NCBI GenBank assembly: GCA_025936195.1 | Contig: JAICTW010000189.1 | Span: forward strand, 1 to 6,040 | Direction: 5' to 3' | DNA: 6,040 bases | DNA from: Flavisolibacter sp. | GTDB lineage: Bacteria > Bacteroidota > Bacteroidia > Chitinophagales > Chitinophagaceae | Shown here: one piece after another, positions 1-6,040 of the stretch | Layout of the letters: each line of letters begins with the position of its first letter | Position numbering within the stretch: position 1 is the first letter of the stretch | Position numbers and translations under genes: made by a program | Notes under the pieces: model-generated | Told to the model about the DNA's origin: nothing | Database searches by the model: none | Seen by the model: only the letters and a program-made list of their open reading frames with translations

Positions 1-1933
1 CGCTGATGTTTTCCCAGGTAATTTCTGTTGTAGTGTCTGACAGACGGGTGCGTATCCTTGCAAATACATCATCAACCCTATTGTAGCCAAATCCAATATT
101 TGCATAAAACGAATTGTGTGTCTTTCCAAGCACCAAATCAAAGTTGTGCGCAATGGAAGGCTTCAGATCGGTATTACCGGTACGAATAGTATAAGCATCC
201 GAAGAATCAACGGTTGGATTCAATTCATTTGATCCGGGGCGGCGAATGGTTTTGCGATAAGAAAGGCTAAGGTTCAATTTGTCATCCCAGTTCTTACTCA
301 AATTTGCAAAAGGTAAATAGCTCCAGTAGTTATTGGATGCTTCTGTATTTGTTTTTAGCAAATTAAAATGGAAGCGGGTGTTTTCGGCTGAGAGGCCTGC
401 GGATGCATTCAAACCCGATCCCAATATTTGTTTCACCGAAGCTCTTACTGTATTGATCTGCTGACCAAATTGAAACTGATTGATCAATGCATCCAAAGGC
501 ATCCATTGCTGATCGGATTTTCTCAAATAAGAAGCATCTGAATTGATCCTGGAACTCGTTGTTTGATACGTTGCACCTGCGGACAAAAATGTTTTGTCAT
601 TGGAAAGAGGAAGATTGTAATTCACCCGCAGATTATAACCTTTGTACTTACTGTTTGTAATTTGATTTTGTGTAGAGTCCTTTCCATTGGGCGAATGATC
701 AGGATTGAAATATTGCTGGTAAAAATCCCTTCGGCTTTCACTGGCTGAATAATTGAAATTATTGTATATCCGCAACACTTCACCAGGCCGTTTTGTTTTC
801 AAGGTATAGCTTAGATCAATGTTCGGATTGTAATTCTCGCCCGAATTTTTTAATGTTCGCTCGCTAAGCCGGTAAATTTCTTCCTTGCTGTTCAAATTCG
901 TGTTCTCTGTAAAATTGGAATTATTATAATCATTCTGATTGTATTGCAAAACCAGGTTGATGGAATTGAATGGATCAATATCGTAATTCAAATTGCTTCT
1001 GAAATTAGGACGTGTGTTTTTGTTCAGATAGTTATTGACTGTATTGAAATAAGTCATTGAATCAACAAAAATATTCTGCCGCTTCGAATAACCATTTCCT
1101 TCAAACTGGTTGTTGACGGCTCCTGCATTAATGTTTAAGGACAATCCTTGCTTGCGATAATTGAAACTTCCGTTGGTTCCAATTTCACCCCGGCTTCCTG
1201 CATAAACTGAAAGCCGGCCTGATTTCCCGATCGTTCCTTTTTTGGTAACGATGTTAATAACGCCGCCTTCCTCGCTGGCATATTGCGGTGGTGGATTGGT
1301 CAGCACCTCTATTTTTTCAATGGAACTTCCGGGCATGGACTCCAAAAGGTCCTGTAGTTGTTGCAGATTTAATTCAACTGGTTTATCGTCAATTAAAATT
1401 TTAGGTTCTTTTCCTCTCACCAATAATTTACCGTCGGGATCTTTTGTTACAAGAGGCACATTGGTCAACAACTCGCTGGCATTGCTGCCTGCACTTAAAG
1501 CCGATTCTCCTGCATTGAACGTAATATTACCGTCCTTGCTTTGGATCAAAGGCTTTTCTGCATAAATGATCACCTGCTCCATGGTACCGGAGTCGCTTAT
1601 GTTGGGTTGAAGCACCACATCATTCAAATTAAAATCGTACCGTTCCGCCCTGAAATAAATACTGTCTATGGTAAGTGTATGGAAGCCTATATAAGAAACC
1701 TTCAGGCTATAATAACCAAAAGGAATGCTGGAAATCTGGAACAAGCCGTCTTTATCGGTGAGAACTGTTTTTTGCTGCTTGCTGTCTTTTATGTTGATCA
1801 ATTGAACGGTTGCCGATTCCAGGGCCTTGCTTTTTTCATCCAAAACATTACCCACGATAATTCCAACGTTATTTGATTGTGCCAATACTTGAAAACCGGT
1901 CAGGAAAGCCAAAAAGGAAAGTACAATTCTCAT
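1..1933 (-). CDS. TonB-dependent receptor-like outer membrane beta-barrel protein, C-terminus cut by window edge
   Basis: The frame is open from ATG at 1933 to position 1, giving 644 visible codons with no stop. The ATG is the only one after an in-frame TGA at 1961-1963. Residues 1-18 form a signal peptide (MRIVLSFLAFLTGFQVLA, then QS). Residues about 24-104 resemble the carboxypeptidase-D regulatory-like beta-sandwich (GNVLDEKSKALESATVQL, then TDKDGLFQISSIPFGYYSL and VSYIGF). Residues 119-126 (EQVIIYAE) sit where a TonB-box-like strand usually lies. A plug domain follows at about 130-233, with LLTNVPLV, LVRGKEPKILIDDKPV and the hallmark GGVINIVTKKG ending at 233. The rest is Asn/Tyr/Ser-rich alternating beta-strand sequence typical of a barrel, matching the OMP_b-brl_3 type of receptor. 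By family knowledge it would sit in the outer membrane and probably import a TonB-energised ligand, but the substrate cannot be read here. No SusD-like partner is visible in the window. Family members often run to about 780-930 residues, so the last part of the barrel is probably missing. Confidence 0.9.
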   Translation of the reverse strand, partial: MRIVLSFLAFLTGFQVLAQSNNVGIIVGNVLDEKSKALESATVQLINIKDSKQQKTVLTDKDGLFQISSIPFGYYSLKVSYIGFHTLTIDSIYFRAERYDFNLNDVVLQPNISDSGTMEQVIIYAEKPLIQSKDGNITFNAGESALSAGSNASELLTNVPLVTKDPDGKLLVRGKEPKILIDDKPVELNLQQLQDLLESMPGSSIEKIEVLTNPPPQYASEEGGVINIVTKKGTIGKSGRLSVYAGSRGEIGTNGSFNYRKQGLSLNINAGAVNNQFEGNGYSKRQNIFVDSMTYFNTVNNYLNKNTRPNFRSNLNYDIDPFNSINLVLQYNQNDYNNSNFTENTNLNSKEEIYRLSERTLKNSGENYNPNIDLSYTLKTKRPGEVLRIYNNFNYSASESRRDFYQQYFNPDHSPNGKDSTQNQITNSKYKGYNLRVNYNLPLSNDKTFLSAGATYQTTSSRINSDASYLRKSDQQWMPLDALINQFQFGQQINTVRASVKQILGSGLNASAGLSAENTRFHFNLLKTNTEASNNYWSYLPFANLSKNWDDKLNLSLSYRKTIRRPGSNELNPTVDSSDAYTIRTGNTDLKPSIAHNFDLVLGKTHNSFYANIGFGYNRVDDVFARIRTRLSDTTTEITWENIS

Positions 1934-1938
1934 CCGTT

Positions 1939-1946
1939 CAAAGATA
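1939..1946 (-). promoter_or_regulatory. Bacteroidota-type -7 box of the outer membrane receptor gene
   Basis: On the minus strand the sequence reads TATCTTTG, an exact fit to the Bacteroidota consensus TAnnTTTG, ending 5 nt before the ATG at 1933. Transcription should start a few bases downstream of such a box, which would leave almost no leader. I see no TTTG-like -33 element at the expected 19-22 bp upstream. The site is therefore supported by one box and its position only, and 8-bp motifs of this kind can arise by chance. Confidence 0.5.
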
Positions 1947-1999
1947 GCCTTACAGAAACTTCAGCCCGTCCTGCCTTTACTGGTTTATCGAAATTATTA

Positions 2000-2013
2000 A
2001 GGTTAATTAACCT
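2000..2013. promoter_or_regulatory. Perfect 14-bp palindrome in the divergent intergenic region, possible operator
   Basis: The sequence AGGTTAATTAACCT is a perfect inverted repeat with no spacer. The next flanking pair (A at 1999, C at 2014) does not extend the symmetry. It lies between the two divergent -7 boxes, about 53 bp upstream of the receptor box and about 95 bp upstream of the miaB box. That is a plausible place for a dimeric regulator. The core is A/T-rich, and TTAATTAA-like palindromes occur by chance in A/T-rich DNA, so a regulatory role is only inferred. Confidence 0.3.
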
Positions 2014-2108
2014 CTCCTGGAAAAGCAGTTCACTTAATACTCACTACCTGCTATTCTTTAAACCTTACTTAAATCTGTCATCCTGTCACCGGAAGCATTG
2101 ATATTATT

Positions 2109-2116
2109 TATCTTTG
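2109..2116 (+). promoter_or_regulatory. Bacteroidota-type -7 box upstream of miaB
   Basis: TATCTTTG (followed by C) fits the Bacteroidota -7 consensus TAnnTTTG exactly and lies 12 nt before the ATG at 2129. The expected transcript start is near 2120, giving a leader of roughly 10 nt. No good -33 TTTG is present in the expected window. Instead, two copies of CTGTCA (2075-2080 and 2083-2088) occupy the region just upstream. This is the only promoter-like site I can support for the whole rightward gene set. It also decides the miaB start, because the TTG at 2114 lies inside the box. Confidence 0.6.
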
Positions 2117-2128
2117 CCCGCATATCAA

Positions 2129-3574
2129 ATGAATATGTTGGATATAGCTACCACAAAGACACATGATGAAAGAAGACAAGGGGAAGCATATGCGCCTTTT
2201 GAAAATGATCCGAACCAATACCAACGCAGGTTTTACATTGAAAGCTATGGCTGCCAGATGAACTTCAGCGACAGCGAGATCGTGGCATCTATTTTAAATA
2301 AAGAAGGCTTTGGCGCTACAAAGAATTTTGAAGAAGCCGACCTTATTTTCTTGAATACCTGCTCCATTCGTGAGAAAGCGGAACAAACCGTTCGCAAACG
2401 TTTAACGGAATTCAAGAAGTTGAAAAGAAGCCGGCCTTCTACTTTAATAGGAGTTTTAGGCTGCATGGCTGAACGATTGAAATCCAAATTTTTAGAGGAG
2501 GAAAAATTAGTGGATCTTGTTGTTGGCCCGGATGCGTACAGAACGCTTCCGCAACTTATAAGCGATGCTGATGGCGGGCAAAAAGCAGTGAATGTTTTAT
2601 TAAGCCGGGAAGAAACCTACGCAGATATTTCACCTGTTCGTTTGAACTCCAATGGCATTACCGCTTTTGTCAGCATCATGCGTGGATGCAACAATATGTG
2701 TTCGTTTTGCGTAGTGCCTTTCACCCGCGGACGCGAACGCAGCCGCGATGCCGAAAGCATTTTAAAAGAATGTCAGGAACTTTTTGATAATGGCTATAAA
2801 GAGGTAACGCTTTTAGGGCAGAATGTTGATAGCTATTATTATCTCAACCCTAACTCTTCTCCATCGGAGAAAGGGACAGTAAAAGCGGTAAGTTTTGCCA
2901 GTCTTTTAGAAATGGTAGCCCTGATCTCTCCTGATCTCCGTATTCGTTTCTCCACTTCACATCCTAAAGACATTACGGACGATGTTCTGCATACGATGGC
3001 GAAGTACGAGAACATTTGCAAATACATTCATCTGCCTTTGCAAAGCGGATCAACAAGAATACTTCAACTGATGAACCGCAGTTATACCCGTGAATGGTAC
3101 AAGGCAAAGGTCGAGCGCATCCGCGAGATCATGCCGGATTGCGGAATCAGTTCTGATGTAATTGCAGGCTTTTGCACCGAAACGGAAAAAGATCATAAGG
3201 ATACTTTGAATTTAATGGAATATGCAAAGTATGACATGAGCTATATGTTTTTTTACAGCGAAAGGCCGGGAACACTGGCGGAACGCAGGTATGAAGATGA
3301 TGTTCCGTTAGATGTAAAAAAAAGAAGGCTTCAGGAGATTGTGGACTTGCAGGGCAAGCTTTCGCATGAAAGCAATAAAAAAGATCTGGGCAAAACATTC
3401 AAAGTTTTGATTGAGTCTTCTTCCAAAAAAACAGATAAAGACTGGATGGGACGCAGCAGTCAGAATAAAGTGATTGTATTTCCTAAAGGGATCAAAGAAC
3501 ATAAACCCGGAGATTATGTTTGGGTAAAGGTGACAGATTGTACGCAGGCAACATTGTTAGGAGAACTTATTTAA
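2129..3574 (+). CDS. miaB: tRNA (N6-isopentenyladenosine-37 C2)-methylthiotransferase MiaB
   Basis: This cytosolic radical-SAM enzyme adds a methylthio group to i6A37, producing ms2i6A in tRNAs that read UNN codons. It uses two [4Fe-4S] clusters and SAM. The product from ATG 2129 is 481 aa, close to the 474 aa of the E. coli enzyme. The N-terminal methylthiotransferase domain carries the three auxiliary-cluster cysteines: C42 in SYGCQMN, C78 in [11 protein letters not shown] and C112 in LGCMAERL. The radical-SAM CxxxCxxC is C187/C191/C194 in [13 protein letters not shown]-domain landmarks ([31 protein letters not shown]) follow. A C-terminal TRAM domain of about 60 residues (from GKTFKVLIE) ends in LLGELI. 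The YGCQMN and [10 protein letters not shown] signatures favour MiaB over RimO or MtaB. The frame can be extended to a TTG at 2114, but that codon is inside the -7 box. ATG 2129 is preferred, and ATG 2135 is also possible. All key residues are present. Confidence 0.97.
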   Translation: MNMLDIATTKTHDERRQGEAYAPFENDPNQYQRRFYIESYGCQMNFSDSEIVASILNKEGFGATKNFEEADLIFLNTCSIREKAEQTVRKRLTEFKKLKRSRPSTLIGVLGCMAERLKSKFLEEEKLVDLVVGPDAYRTLPQLISDADGGQKAVNVLLSREETYADISPVRLNSNGITAFVSIMRGCNNMCSFCVVPFTRGRERSRDAESILKECQELFDNGYKEVTLLGQNVDSYYYLNPNSSPSEKGTVKAVSFASLLEMVALISPDLRIRFSTSHPKDITDDVLHTMAKYENICKYIHLPLQSGSTRILQLMNRSYTREWYKAKVERIREIMPDCGISSDVIAGFCTETEKDHKDTLNLMEYAKYDMSYMFFYSERPGTLAERRYEDDVPLDVKKRRLQEIVDLQGKLSHESNKKDLGKTFKVLIESSSKKTDKDWMGRSSQNKVIVFPKGIKEHKPGDYVWVKVTDCTQATLLGELI

Positions 3575-3584
3575 AGGGTAAAGA

Positions 3585-4826
3585 ATGGACTTACAAAGTA
3601 TAAAGAACAGATTTGGAATCATCGGTAACTCACCCGCCCTTAACTATGCGTTGCAGGTAGCAGTGCAGGTATCGAACACCGATCTTACGGTTTTAATTGC
3701 AGGAGAAAGCGGTGTCGGTAAGGAAGCATTTTCTCATATCATACATTCTCTTTCGGCACGGAAACACAATCCTTTCATTGCAGTGAACTGCGGCGCTATT
3801 CCGGAAGGAACCATTGACTCGGAACTATTCGGACATGAAAAGGGATCCTTCACCGGTGCCGTGGAAAGTCGCAAGGGTTATTTTGAGACCGTGAACGGAG
3901 GAACCATTTTCCTCGACGAAATTGGCGAAATGCCGTTGGGTACGCAGGCAAGATTGCTCCGTGTTTTGGAAAGCGGTGAGTTTATTCGCGTGGGTTCGTC
4001 AAAAACACAAAAGACTGATGTACGGGTGATTGCCGCAACCAATAAAGAATTGTTGCAGTTGGTACAGAATGGAAAATTCAGGGAAGATCTTTATTACCGT
4101 TTGAACACCGTTCCCATCCGTGTCCCGTCATTAAGAGACCGGAAGGAAGACATTCCTCTCCTCTTCCGAAAATTTGCTGTGGATTTTGCAGAACGTTATA
4201 AAACCGCACCCGTGCAATTGGATGAAGAAGCAAGACAACGATTGATGAATTATCCTTTTCCCGGAAATGTTCGCGAATTAAAAAACATTGCCGAACAAAT
4301 TTCTGTGCTGGCAACCGATAAGCAGGTTACAGCAAAAGAACTGGAAAAATTTCTTCCTGCAAATGATCATTCGATGAATCGTGTGCCGGTGTTGGCGCAT
4401 GTAAATGGAGAAGCTCACGAGTTCAATAATGAAAGAGAGATTTTATACAAGCTCTTTTTCGATATGAAAAGGGATGTAACAGAACTTAAAAAACTATTTT
4501 TTGAAGTGCTTCAAAATCCATCCGTCGTTCATCAGAATCCCAACCTGATGAATCAAGTTAAAGAAATCCAAAACCATGAGGTAACTCCGCCTGTTTTGGT
4601 AACTTCAAATCTTCCTTCCAATCAGCCGGTAGTTGTTCATAACGATCATCAAATTCATGAACACGAGGAAGTGGATGAAAGCCTGAACATCATGGACAAA
4701 GAAAAAGAACTGATCATAAAAGCATTGAAAAAACACCGTGGAAAAAGAAAGGATGCTGCCATGGACCTGGGCATCAGCGAAAGAACTCTTTACCGCAAAT
4801 TGAAGGAATACGATATTGATCAATGA
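3585..4826 (+). CDS. Sigma-54-dependent transcriptional activator (AAA+ and Fis-type HTH, no N-terminal sensor domain)
   Basis: This is a 413-aa enhancer-binding protein of the NtrC/PspF type, which would remodel RNA polymerase-sigma-54 by ATP hydrolysis. The AAA+ domain begins almost at residue 1. It shows Walker A GESGVGKE (40-47), the sigma-54 contact loop as GSFTGA (87-92), Walker B GGTIFLDEIGEMP (105-117), sensor I VRVIAATN (146-153), the arginine-finger region FREDLYYRLN (165-174) and sensor II GNVREL (227-232). Residues 282-311 look like an amphipathic or coiled-coil helix (EILYKLFFDMKRDVTELKK). Residues 312-366 are Gln/Asn/His/Val-rich and probably flexible. A Fis-type helix-turn-helix closes the protein (GKRKDAAMDLGISERTLYRK at 386-405). 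No receiver, GAF or PAS domain is present, so control is presumably by level, by a partner protein or through the linker. The start is 10 nt after the miaB stop, with a weak AAGGG upstream, and the end overlaps lptE. The target genes are unknown. Confidence 0.95.
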   Translation: MDLQSIKNRFGIIGNSPALNYALQVAVQVSNTDLTVLIAGESGVGKEAFSHIIHSLSARKHNPFIAVNCGAIPEGTIDSELFGHEKGSFTGAVESRKGYFETVNGGTIFLDEIGEMPLGTQARLLRVLESGEFIRVGSSKTQKTDVRVIAATNKELLQLVQNGKFREDLYYRLNTVPIRVPSLRDRKEDIPLLFRKFAVDFAERYKTAPVQLDEEARQRLMNYPFPGNVRELKNIAEQISVLATDKQVTAKELEKFLPANDHSMNRVPVLAHVNGEAHEFNNEREILYKLFFDMKRDVTELKKLFFEVLQNPSVVHQNPNLMNQVKEIQNHEVTPPVLVTSNLPSNQPVVVHNDHQIHEHEEVDESLNIMDKEKELIIKALKKHRGKRKDAAMDLGISERTLYRKLKEYDIDQ

Positions 4827-5377
4827 AAATCCAAATGAAAAAAAGTTTCACTTCCATTCTTTTCTCTGCTTCTAAATTTATAATTCCCATAGCTATCGTA
4901 ATTGCATTTACCGGCTGTGGTATTTATAGTTTCAGTCCGAAAGGAACATTGGATCCGGACATTAAAACAGTCCGCGTCAATACCATTGATAACAGGGCGC
5001 AGTATGTCAATCCGCAATTAGCTCCCAACCTCGCCGACCGTTTGAGACAAAAGATCACACGTCAAACCAAGCTTTCGCAAACCAATCGTGATGATGCCAA
5101 TCTTGATATTAATGCAACGGTGACCGACTATTCCGTGCTCACTACCGGTATCTCTAATTCAAACGGGCAAACCCAAACTTCTATTAACCGGCTTAACGTA
5201 ACCGTTCATGTGACCATCAATAATCAATTGAAGAACGATACCAAACAGTACGATGTAAGCCACAGTTTTGATTTTCCTGCCAATCAATCGCTCAATCAGG
5301 CTGAAGCAAATTTGCTGGAAGAAATGATCCGGAACCTGAGCGACGAAATTTTCAATCGCATTTTTTCGGATTGGTAA
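4823..5377 (+). CDS. lptE: LptE family lipoprotein, LPS-assembly outer membrane partner
   Basis: LptE is an outer-membrane lipoprotein that plugs and helps fold the LptD barrel, which delivers LPS to the cell surface. The 184-aa product (180 aa if it starts at the second ATG, 4835) begins with a basic stretch and a hydrophobic segment. A lipobox-like FTGC follows, with C32 as the likely lipidated residue. Right after it comes GIYSFSPKG, then the conserved-looking VNTIDNRAQYVNP and a LADRLRQKITRQTKL helix. Beta segments follow (INATVTDYSV, INRLNVTVHVTI), then a C-terminal helix ending IFNRIFSDW. This order is what I know of Bacteroidota LptE, which is very divergent from the proteobacterial protein. 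The -3 lipobox residue is Phe rather than the usual Leu. The start ATG overlaps the regulator's stop as ATGA, suggesting translational coupling, while ATG 4835 (MKKSFTS) gives a more typical signal peptide. No lptD is in the window. Confidence 0.9.
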   Translation: MKIQMKKSFTSILFSASKFIIPIAIVIAFTGCGIYSFSPKGTLDPDIKTVRVNTIDNRAQYVNPQLAPNLADRLRQKITRQTKLSQTNRDDANLDINATVTDYSVLTTGISNSNGQTQTSINRLNVTVHVTINNQLKNDTKQYDVSHSFDFPANQSLNQAEANLLEEMIRNLSDEIFNRIFSDW

Positions 5378-5390
5378 TGTAAATTGCCGG

Positions 5391-6040
5391 ATGAGCGAAA
5401 GAATTCATGCACTGGCTCAACAAGTTTTCGGCAAGTCATCGGTTGATGATTACAACCTGCAGGAGATCATGGATCTTGCCGGCCGTTACCCGTATTTTGC
5501 TCCTGCCCAATTTCTTTTACTCGAGAAATTAAAAAAGGAAAATTCACCAGAATACTCCACGCAACTTCAAAAAGTGGTTCTTTATTATCACAATCCATTA
5601 GAGTTTGATTATTTCATTTCATCCGACCGCTTTGAAACCGAGGTTGATTTTACAGAAAGCGATCAGCCCTCAACTATAGAACCGGAACAGGAAGAAAAAC
5701 CTTTCGACACAACAATAATTCCTGTAGAAGAAACAACGAACACAAATGAAGAAGTTGTTGCACCATCCGTAGAAGAAAAAATGGCTGAATCCATTGAAAA
5801 GGTACTGGAACAGGAAGAAGAGCAAATAAAGGAACCAGAGCCCACTTCAAACAATAATGCTCTGGTATTCGAACCTTATCACACCGTTGATTACTTTGCA
5901 TCGCAAGGCATTAAACTTTTGCAGGAGGAAGTTCCCAAAGATAAATTTGGCAAACAATTGAAAAGCTTCACCGAATGGCTGAAATCCATGAAGCGTTTGC
6001 CTGCAAGCGAAATGCCATCCAATATGGATGCAGGTTTTGA
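5391..6040 (+). CDS. Conserved Bacteroidota hypothetical protein with acidic linker, cut by right edge
   Basis: The frame is open from ATG 5391, 13 nt after the lptE stop, to the window end, giving 216 complete codons and no stop. No function is recognised. Three parts are visible. Residues 1-85 are a compact, probably helical block with a YPYFAPAQFLLLEKL segment at 33-47 and a VVLYYHNPLEFDYFI segment at 62-76. Residues 86-156 are a low-complexity linker rich in Glu, Pro, Thr and Val. From 157 a second block starts (VFEPYHTVDYFASQGIKL, then KQLKSFTEWLKSMKRLPA). I see no signal peptide or membrane segment, so it is probably cytosolic, although its neighbour LptE is exported. From memory, proteins with this two-block pattern follow lptE and precede secG in many Bacteroidota, but secG is outside this window. 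The start lacks a clear Shine-Dalgarno sequence, as is common in the phylum. The coding call is strong because the frame is long, starts just after lptE and has ordinary composition at both ends. Confidence 0.85.
   Translation, partial: MSERIHALAQQVFGKSSVDDYNLQEIMDLAGRYPYFAPAQFLLLEKLKKENSPEYSTQLQKVVLYYHNPLEFDYFISSDRFETEVDFTESDQPSTIEPEQEEKPFDTTIIPVEETTNTNEEVVAPSVEEKMAESIEKVLEQEEEQIKEPEPTSNNNALVFEPYHTVDYFASQGIKLLQEEVPKDKFGKQLKSFTEWLKSMKRLPASEMPSNMDAGF
5684..5819 (+). repeat. Low-complexity acidic-linker repeats inside the hypothetical gene
   Basis: The 13-mer GGAACAGGAAGAA occurs at 5684-5696 and again at 5807-5819, in the same reading frame, where both copies encode the core EQEE. GTAGAAGAAA also occurs twice in between, encoding VEE. 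These are coding repeats of an acidic, probably disordered linker and not a mobile or structural DNA element. They may have grown by slippage or by recurrent use of GAA codons. Confidence 0.5.

Noticed and set aside
563..1876. Several plus-strand open frames of 60-111 codons (563-748, 1242-1565, 1541-1876).
   Set aside because: They are antisense to the receptor gene, which is open for 644 codons with signal peptide, plug motif and barrel composition. The antisense products show no recognisable motif.
1877..2101. A 74-codon plus-strand frame crossing the receptor start and the intergenic region.
   Set aside because: It overlaps the receptor signal peptide in antisense and the putative receptor promoter, and its product looks like translated non-coding sequence.
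3316..3323. Run of eight A residues in miaB, a possible slippery site or frameshift.
   Set aside because: The zero frame continues with normal MiaB sequence ([11 protein letters not shown]) into a full TRAM domain, so no shift is needed.
2245..3502. Minus-strand frames inside miaB (for example 2245-2487, 2839-3027, 3147-3398, 3308-3502).
   Set aside because: They are shadows of a complete, motif-rich miaB on the other strand and have no supporting features.
3573..3584. AAGGG before the regulator start as a strong Shine-Dalgarno sequence.
   Set aside because: The match is short and overlaps the miaB stop, and the other genes here lack such a site. It is noted in the gene entry only.
3575..3584. 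Possible intrinsic terminator between miaB and the regulator, or elsewhere in the right-hand gene set.
   Set aside because: The gaps are too short and contain no GC-rich hairpin followed by a T run.
4078..5017. Minus-strand frames under the regulator and lptE (4078-4314, 4605-4823, 4820-5017).
   Set aside because: They are antisense to confidently identified genes, with no promoter or family signature.
5663..5901. Two overlapping minus-strand frames rich in Ser, Val and Phe or Leu.
   Set aside because: They arise from the GAA-rich acidic linker read in antisense. Codon bias of the linker removes stops on the other strand.

Overview
The window looks like a chromosomal segment of a member of the Bacteroidota, probably of the Chitinophagaceae/Sphingobacteriia type. 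Three things suggest this: an outer-membrane beta-barrel receptor with an N-terminal carboxypeptidase-regulatory-like domain, promoter -7 boxes of the Bacteroidota form TAnnTTTG, and the gene order miaB, sigma-54 activator, lptE, conserved hypothetical protein, which I recall as recurrent in this phylum. No database search was possible, so the taxonomic placement rests on recognition of families and motifs.

Layout. Positions 1-1933 (minus strand) hold the first 644 codons of a large TonB-dependent-receptor-like outer membrane protein whose C-terminal barrel runs off the left edge. Positions 1934-2128 are a divergent intergenic region with a TATCTTTG box facing each way and a perfect 14-bp palindrome between them. 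From 2129 to the right edge, four plus-strand genes lie very close together: miaB (tRNA 2-methylthio-adenosine synthase), a sigma-54-dependent activator that lacks an N-terminal sensory domain, lptE (the lipoprotein of the LPS-export translocon), and the start of a conserved hypothetical protein with an acidic low-complexity linker. The gaps are 10 nt, a 4-nt overlap and 13 nt, so these four are most likely one operon read from the box at 2109-2116.

How the genes fit together. MiaB modifies tRNAs that read codons starting with U. LptE works with LptD to put LPS into the outer membrane. The regulator between them carries AAA+ and Fis-type HTH domains, so it could activate sigma-54 promoters elsewhere, but none of its targets can be identified from this window. 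The hypothetical protein has no recognised function. The operon mixes translation and envelope functions, and the logic of that mix is not evident from sequence.

Most of the window is ordinary, well-conserved core genome. I see no mobile element, CRISPR array, RNA gene or clear intrinsic terminator. The most useful observations are the start-site correction for miaB, the near-leaderless geometry of both divergent genes, the intergenic palindrome, the GSFTGA variant and unassigned linker in the regulator, and the two-block architecture of the hypothetical protein.
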